Positions 7,234-10,676 of a DNA stretch of 10,676 nucleotides are shown here, in pieces (the first letter of the stretch is position 1; every line of letters begins with the position of its first letter). The notes under the pieces are model-generated. The model saw nothing but the letters and a program-made list of their open reading frames with translations, was not told the origin of the DNA and did no database searches. Origin of the DNA: JAWLFI01 sp964626595 (GTDB lineage Bacteria; Bacteroidota; Bacteroidia; Chitinophagales; Saprospiraceae); the NCBI GenBank assembly GCA_964626595.1, contig CAZVFU010000073.1:1-10676 (forward strand). Direction: 5' to 3'. Made by a program: the position numbers and the translations under genes.

Positions 7234-9204
7234 ATGAATAGTCGTTTTATAATTATTCTGATGTTTTTAGTCGGAGCCACGCTATGGTTAGGCTCCTGTT
7301 CTACTACGCAAAAGATTGAGTCCGGTGAAATGGCTTTGGAGTACAAGCAGTATTATCTCGCTGCCCAGATGCTGAAGGACGAAATGCAAAAGGCATCGTA
7401 TAGCGAAGCCAAAGCCCGCAAGGCGTATTTGATAGGTCGTGCTCAGGAAAAAATGAATGACTGGACGGAGGCCTTGTATTGGTACGAAAAGGCCTTCGAA
7501 ATGGGATACGGTCGGGAAGCCTTATTTAAGTCCGGGGAGGCTCTGGTGCGCCTGGAAAAGTATCCGATGGCTCAGGATGTTTTTGAGCAGCTCTACCGCG
7601 AAGAACCTACCAATGAAAACTATCGCCGCGCTTTGGTGCGGACGCGTCTAATCCAGCAGCGTTTGACTTCTTCTGATCGGGATTCGGTTCATATTGAGCC
7701 CTGGCGCTTCAATTCTCCTCATCGGGATTTTGGATTGGGGATTCACGATGGGGTATTATATTTTGCTTCTGATCGCAGAGAGAGTAGTGGAAACGACTTA
7801 TATAATTGGACCGGGCAGAAATTCATGGATATTTATGAATGGCCTCTTGGTGCTCCGGAGCCACAACCCCTGAGTATTCCTCTCAACTCCAAGCAGCATG
7901 AAGCAGACTTAGCTCTTCATCCGAATGGGGTCGAACTCGTCTTTACGCGCTGCGCTCCCTCAGAGCAGCATTACGATTATTATTGTCAATTGTATTACAG
8001 CGCCAAGATCGATGGTCGGTGGTCGCAGCCACAGCCCTTACCCTTTATGCTGCCTGAGGTTAATTATGTACATCCCGTTTTCAGTGCGCAGGGCAATAGC
8101 TTGTACTTCAGCTCAGACCATCCGGATAATATAGGAATTCAGGATCTTTGGGTGGTTGACTATTCTGACTTAAACTGGGGACAACCCCAAAATCTGGGAT
8201 CCCGGATCAATACTATGGGCAGAGAAATGTATCCAAGCCTGCATGGGGATACTTTATATTTTTCTTCTGATTTCCGCATCGGGTTTGGTGGATTGGATAT
8301 TTTCCGAACTCACTATCATCCCCGATTAGGTTGGCTACCTCCAGATCCATTGCCCTATCCAATTAATTCCGGCGGGGATGATATGTCCTATATACCTATT
8401 AATCAGAAAGGAGAGAGACAATCCGGTTACTTCGTGAGTTCTCGCGCCAGTTCTCAAGGCTCAGATGACATTTATCTTTTCTCTCGCACCCCATCCCAAA
8501 TGGATAGTATTCCTGAGGAGGTCTCATCTAATATTGCTCTTGAAGTGCGCGTGAAGGGTGAGGTCTACCGCGAACCGAATAATCCCAATAGTGGAATCAT
8601 AGAACGAAAGTCACTATCAGGAGCTCAATTAGATATTGTTGTCGATGGAGATATCCAAACCGCCCAAACCAATTTTCGTGGATCATATGAATTCCCCATT
8701 CAACCCAATCAATCTTATTTCATCCTGGCCTCTGATGACGGATTCTTGAATAAATCCACCACTTTCTCTAGCGTGGGTTTGTCCGGAAGTGAAAATGAAG
8801 TATACCTGGTAGAAATTGTCTTGCCACAGAAAATTATGGACACCGAAATCGTACTTGAAAACATCTATTACGATTTTGATCAATCTAATATTCGTCCGGA
8901 TGCGGCTTTAGTATTGGATACCCTGGTCCAATTATTGTCCGATAATCCCGATCTTAAAATTCAACTGAACTCACATACGGACTGTAGGGGAGAAGTAGAC
9001 TACAATTTAGAACTATCTCAGGCACGCGCTCAGTCCGCGGTGGATTATCTTATTCAAAAGGGAATAGATCGCAAACGCTTATTAGCCCAGGGATTCGGTG
9101 AAGAACTTCCTGTTGTCGATTGTCTTTGCGAGTTGTGCACAGAAGAGGAACATCAGAAAAATCGGAGGACCTCCTTTACTATTTTGTCACAAAAACGAAA
9201 TTAA
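7234..9204 (+). CDS. PorE-like TPR/PD40/CRD/OmpA lipoprotein
   Basis: A 656-residue outer-membrane lipoprotein. The signal peptide ends in a lipobox, LGSC, with Cys22 as the lipidated residue. Residues about 33-138 are TPR-like helices. About 150-430 is a PD40/WD40-like propeller with repeated LYFSSD blades (near 291 and 341) and GFGGLDIF. About 435-530 is a carboxypeptidase-regulatory-like beta domain, and about 543-656 an OmpA C-terminal peptidoglycan-binding domain. In the last, YYDFDQSNIRPDA opens the domain, and Asp583 (HTDCRG) and Arg598 (SQARAQ) have the 15-residue spacing of the diaminopimelate-binding pair of OmpA. This domain order is that of PorE, a T9SS component described in Porphyromonas gingivalis. 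Many Bacteroidota carry several paralogues with this layout, so orthology is not proven. The start follows the terminator; an open frame upstream to 7108 runs through the terminator and the secDF end and is rejected because the lipoprotein signal begins at 7234. Confidence 0.92.
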   Translation: MNSRFIIILMFLVGATLWLGSCSTTQKIESGEMALEYKQYYLAAQMLKDEMQKASYSEAKARKAYLIGRAQEKMNDWTEALYWYEKAFEMGYGREALFKSGEALVRLEKYPMAQDVFEQLYREEPTNENYRRALVRTRLIQQRLTSSDRDSVHIEPWRFNSPHRDFGLGIHDGVLYFASDRRESSGNDLYNWTGQKFMDIYEWPLGAPEPQPLSIPLNSKQHEADLALHPNGVELVFTRCAPSEQHYDYYCQLYYSAKIDGRWSQPQPLPFMLPEVNYVHPVFSAQGNSLYFSSDHPDNIGIQDLWVVDYSDLNWGQPQNLGSRINTMGREMYPSLHGDTLYFSSDFRIGFGGLDIFRTHYHPRLGWLPPDPLPYPINSGGDDMSYIPINQKGERQSGYFVSSRASSQGSDDIYLFSRTPSQMDSIPEEVSSNIALEVRVKGEVYREPNNPNSGIIERKSLSGAQLDIVVDGDIQTAQTNFRGSYEFPIQPNQSYFILASDDGFLNKSTTFSSVGLSGSENEVYLVEIVLPQKIMDTEIVLENIYYDFDQSNIRPDAALVLDTLVQLLSDNPDLKIQLNSHTDCRGEVDYNLELSQARAQSAVDYLIQKGIDRKRLLAQGFGEELPVVDCLCELCTEEEHQKNRRTSFTILSQKRN

Positions 9205-9217
9205 AGCGTTTTCTGTG
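9188..9217 (+). terminator. weak candidate terminator of the PorE-like gene
   Basis: CACAAAAACG (9188-9197) can pair with CGTTTTCTGTG (9207-9217) with one bulged base, around a 9-base loop that contains the stop codon. A pyrimidine-rich run with five T follows (to 9236). The stem is A+T-rich, so it is only a candidate. The rest of the 153-base gap to the glycosyltransferase start shows no gene. Confidence 0.3.
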
Positions 9218-9321
9218 TGGGCCTTCTTTCCTTTTTATAGTGTATTCGCTGGTTCTACGATTGAAATGCATATTATCCCAAATGGGTATCAATCCGTTCA
9301 GGGGAAGTGGCCGATCTACAA

Positions 9322-9329
9322 TATATTTG
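9322..9329 (+). promoter_or_regulatory. putative -7 promoter element of the glycosyltransferase gene
   Basis: TATATTTG, a perfect TAnnTTTG match. Transcription would begin near 9334-9336, downstream of the in-frame GTG at 9307 and ATG at 9331, which rules these out as starts if the promoter is real. No clear TTG -33 element is present; a TTC lies at 9297-9299. Confidence 0.5.
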
Positions 9330-9348
9330 TATGCATGGATTTAAAATG

Positions 9349-9352
9349 AGGA
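9349..9352 (+). promoter_or_regulatory. Shine-Dalgarno-like AGGA before the glycosyltransferase ATG
   Basis: AGGA lies 5 bases before the ATG at 9358. It favours that codon over the in-frame ATG at 9346, which has no such sequence. This matters because Bacteroidota genes often lack this signal. Confidence 0.4.
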
Positions 9353-9357
9353 ACTTT

Positions 9358-10515
9358 ATGCATATCAGCATTATTATACCTTCTCATCACGAACCCAATA
9401 TTGCAGATACACTCTGGGATCTGGAAAAAGCATATGTAGAATTTCCGGCTTCCCTCTCAGTTTATGTCATTTTAAATGATAGTGAGCGCCATGGTGATGC
9501 GGTTCGAGCCTACCATCGTTCACAATTGTCAGAGCTCAAGGCATTGCCTTTTCGTTTTTCATTGGACGTGATCCATCTGTCGCAGGTCAGGCACAAGAAA
9601 GCGGGTGTAGGGCATGCACGAAAAACCGGCATGGATCGGGCAGTGGGGGAGTGCGGTGCCGATCGATCGCATATTTTGGTATGTTTAGATGCGGATTGTC
9701 GCGTCCGAAAAGATTATGTAAAAGGCTGGAGCGAAATTTATAAAAATACAGCTATTGATGCCGCCGTCATGCAATTCGAGCATCTCACCCTTAGCGGATC
9801 AGAACTTTTAGATGTGGCCATTTTCGAATACGAGGCGCATTTGAGGTATTACCATCATCTTCAGTATTTGTGTGGGTATCCCCACGCCATGCAGCCGATT
9901 GGCTCCTGCCTGAGTGTCCGGGCCGACTTTTATCAAAAGATCGGCGGAATGAATCAGCGAAAAGCCGGAGAAGATTTCTATTTTCTTCAAAAGTGTCAGC
10001 TGAATGGGACCGTAGCTCACGCTTCAAATAGTAAAGTTTACCCTTCCAATCGGATTTCGAAGCGGGTTCCATTTGGCACGGGTCGCGCGATGATGGAGCG
10101 ATTGGAAAACCACGCCCAGTTCACCTATGATTTTGCCTGCCTTCCCATATTGAAAAATGTTATATCGGCCTTATCGCGCACAGATTTTGAGCCAGAGGAG
10201 TTATGGCAGGCATTGCCCATTCATTCTCGGCCTTATTTTGAAAAGGAGGGCCTTTGGGATCATTGGATGGAGACCGCGCGCCACACCCGATCCGCGGAAG
10301 CTTTTTCTAAACGTATTTTCCGATGGTTTCATCCCTTTCGTTTTATGAAACTCATGCATCATTTGCGCGATACTGCCATTCCGGCTGTACCTATAGAGCA
10401 AGCATTGCACGATTATTTCGTCTTTCGTCAACAGCGGCCGCCACTAACTTTGGAACAGGGCCTGGAAGACTTGCGAAAATGGGGCAAGCAAGATGGTCTT
10501 TGGAAAGAGTGGTGA
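9358..10515 (+). CDS. family 2 (GT-A fold) glycosyltransferase
   Basis: A 385-residue protein with a GT2-type nucleotide-sugar binding fold. MHISIIIPSHHE is the first beta strand; GVGHARKTGMD (about 82-92) is a conserved nucleotide-binding loop. LDADC supplies the DXD metal/nucleotide-sugar motif (Asp111, Asp113). QPIGSCLSVRADFY, followed by GGM and GEDFYFLQK (Glu205, Asp206), supplies the acceptor and catalytic-base region. No membrane segment or signal peptide is evident, so it probably acts on the cytoplasmic face of the inner membrane. Residues from about 240 onward are helical, rich in aromatic and basic residues, and not recognised. Donor and acceptor cannot be read from the sequence; cell-surface glycan or glycolipid synthesis is an inference. 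The start at 9358 is chosen because it begins exactly at the GT2 first strand, has AGGA upstream, and lies downstream of the -7 element. 9346 is the alternative. Confidence 0.88.
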   Translation: MHISIIIPSHHEPNIADTLWDLEKAYVEFPASLSVYVILNDSERHGDAVRAYHRSQLSELKALPFRFSLDVIHLSQVRHKKAGVGHARKTGMDRAVGECGADRSHILVCLDADCRVRKDYVKGWSEIYKNTAIDAAVMQFEHLTLSGSELLDVAIFEYEAHLRYYHHLQYLCGYPHAMQPIGSCLSVRADFYQKIGGMNQRKAGEDFYFLQKCQLNGTVAHASNSKVYPSNRISKRVPFGTGRAMMERLENHAQFTYDFACLPILKNVISALSRTDFEPEELWQALPIHSRPYFEKEGLWDHWMETARHTRSAEAFSKRIFRWFHPFRFMKLMHHLRDTAIPAVPIEQALHDYFVFRQQRPPLTLEQGLEDLRKWGKQDGLWKEW

Positions 10516-10536
10516 AAGACGTCTGGGTATACTATT

Positions 10537-10673
10537 TATTATGGGGTGCCCCCCGAGGCGCCTTTGGCGCTCGCGGGTCGGGCTATGCGGGGGTTCCGTC
10601 CTCGTGCTCGCCAAAGGCGATTCTCGGACCCGCTCGTTTTCCTCGCGGCCCCTACTATCCCTCACCCGGAATA
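10537..10673 (-). repeat. structured GC-rich dispersed element, copy 2 (inverted)
   Basis: Read on the minus strand this is a second copy of the element at 97-242. The 31-bp block is at 10643-10673 and the 23-bp block at 10579-10601, both identical to copy 1. The outer helix is kept: TATT (10670-10673) with AATA (10537-10540), and GGGTG (10663-10667) with CACCC (10544-10548). The middle stem is kept too (10629-10633 with 10587-10591). The two hairpin caps lie at 10609-10619 and 10559-10569. The first hairpin has a larger internal loop than in copy 1, held by GTCC/GGAC (10626-10629 with 10598-10601); the second has a shorter stem. It begins 21 bases after the glycosyltransferase stop and reaches almost to the window edge. 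A minus-strand open frame through it (10444-10665) is low-complexity and not a gene. Confidence 0.8.
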
Positions 10674-10676
10674 GGG

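Noticed and set aside
9270..9292. Near-palindrome around CCCAAATGGG upstream of the glycosyltransferase as an operator
   Set aside because: Only four base pairs are solid and the flanks do not pair; this could easily arise by chance.
9098..9349. Small plus-strand open frames across the end of the lipoprotein gene and the following gap
   Set aside because: They begin inside the OmpA-domain codons in another frame and have no recognisable features or start signals.
9307..9357. GTG at 9307 or ATG at 9331 as the glycosyltransferase start
   Set aside because: Both lie upstream of the predicted transcription start, and the GTG precedes the TATATTTG element itself; the added residues do not belong to the GT2 fold.
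10444..10665. Minus-strand open frame of 73 codons at the right end
   Set aside because: It runs through the glycosyltransferase end and the structured repeat; its Arg/Pro-rich, low-complexity translation follows from the GC-rich repeat.
97..10673. The inverted repeats as terminal inverted repeats of a 10-kb transposon or integron
   Set aside because: The DNA between them holds housekeeping and envelope genes (secDF, receptor, glycosyltransferase) with no transposase or integrase, and no target-site duplication can be seen. A dispersed repeat family explains it better.

Overview
The window looks like chromosomal DNA from a member of the phylum Bacteroidota, probably a Saprospiria- or Flavobacteriia-type marine or environmental lineage. 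Four things point there: a secreted protein with a C-terminal type IX secretion (T9SS type A) sorting domain; a TonB-dependent receptor with an N-terminal carboxypeptidase-regulatory-like domain; SecD and SecF fused in one polypeptide; and Bacteroidota-style -7 promoter elements (TAnnTTTG), seen as TATATTTG four times. No RNA gene, CRISPR array, transposase or phage gene is visible.

Layout. Bases 1-88 are a degenerate 8-bp tandem repeat. It runs directly into a GC-rich, highly foldable element (about 97-242). A small TerB-like cytoplasmic protein (331-798, +) converges, with a 4-bp overlap, on a small secreted T9SS cargo protein (795-1592, -). That gene diverges, across only 20 bp, from a complete TonB-dependent receptor (1613-3859, +). 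Then come secDF (4011-7157, +), a strong hairpin terminator (7187-7218), a PorE-like TPR/PD40/CRD/OmpA lipoprotein (7234-9204, +) and a family 2 glycosyltransferase (9358-10515, +). The window ends in a second copy of the GC-rich element, in inverted orientation (about 10537-10673).

How the genes may work together. SecDF drives export across the inner membrane. The T9SS cargo protein needs Sec first and then the T9SS outer-membrane machine. The lipoprotein has the same domain order as the T9SS component PorE. The receptor imports an unidentified ligand. Apart from this envelope/secretion theme the genes look individually promoted rather than forming one operon.

The least explained signal is the pair of inverted elements at the two ends. 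They share a 31-bp and a 23-bp identical block. Both can close an outer helix, and both carry two hairpins capped by CGCC-N3/4-GGCG, with changes between copies that keep the pairing. They look like copies of a dispersed, structured repeat (RNA or single-stranded DNA), possibly joined to the octamer array.
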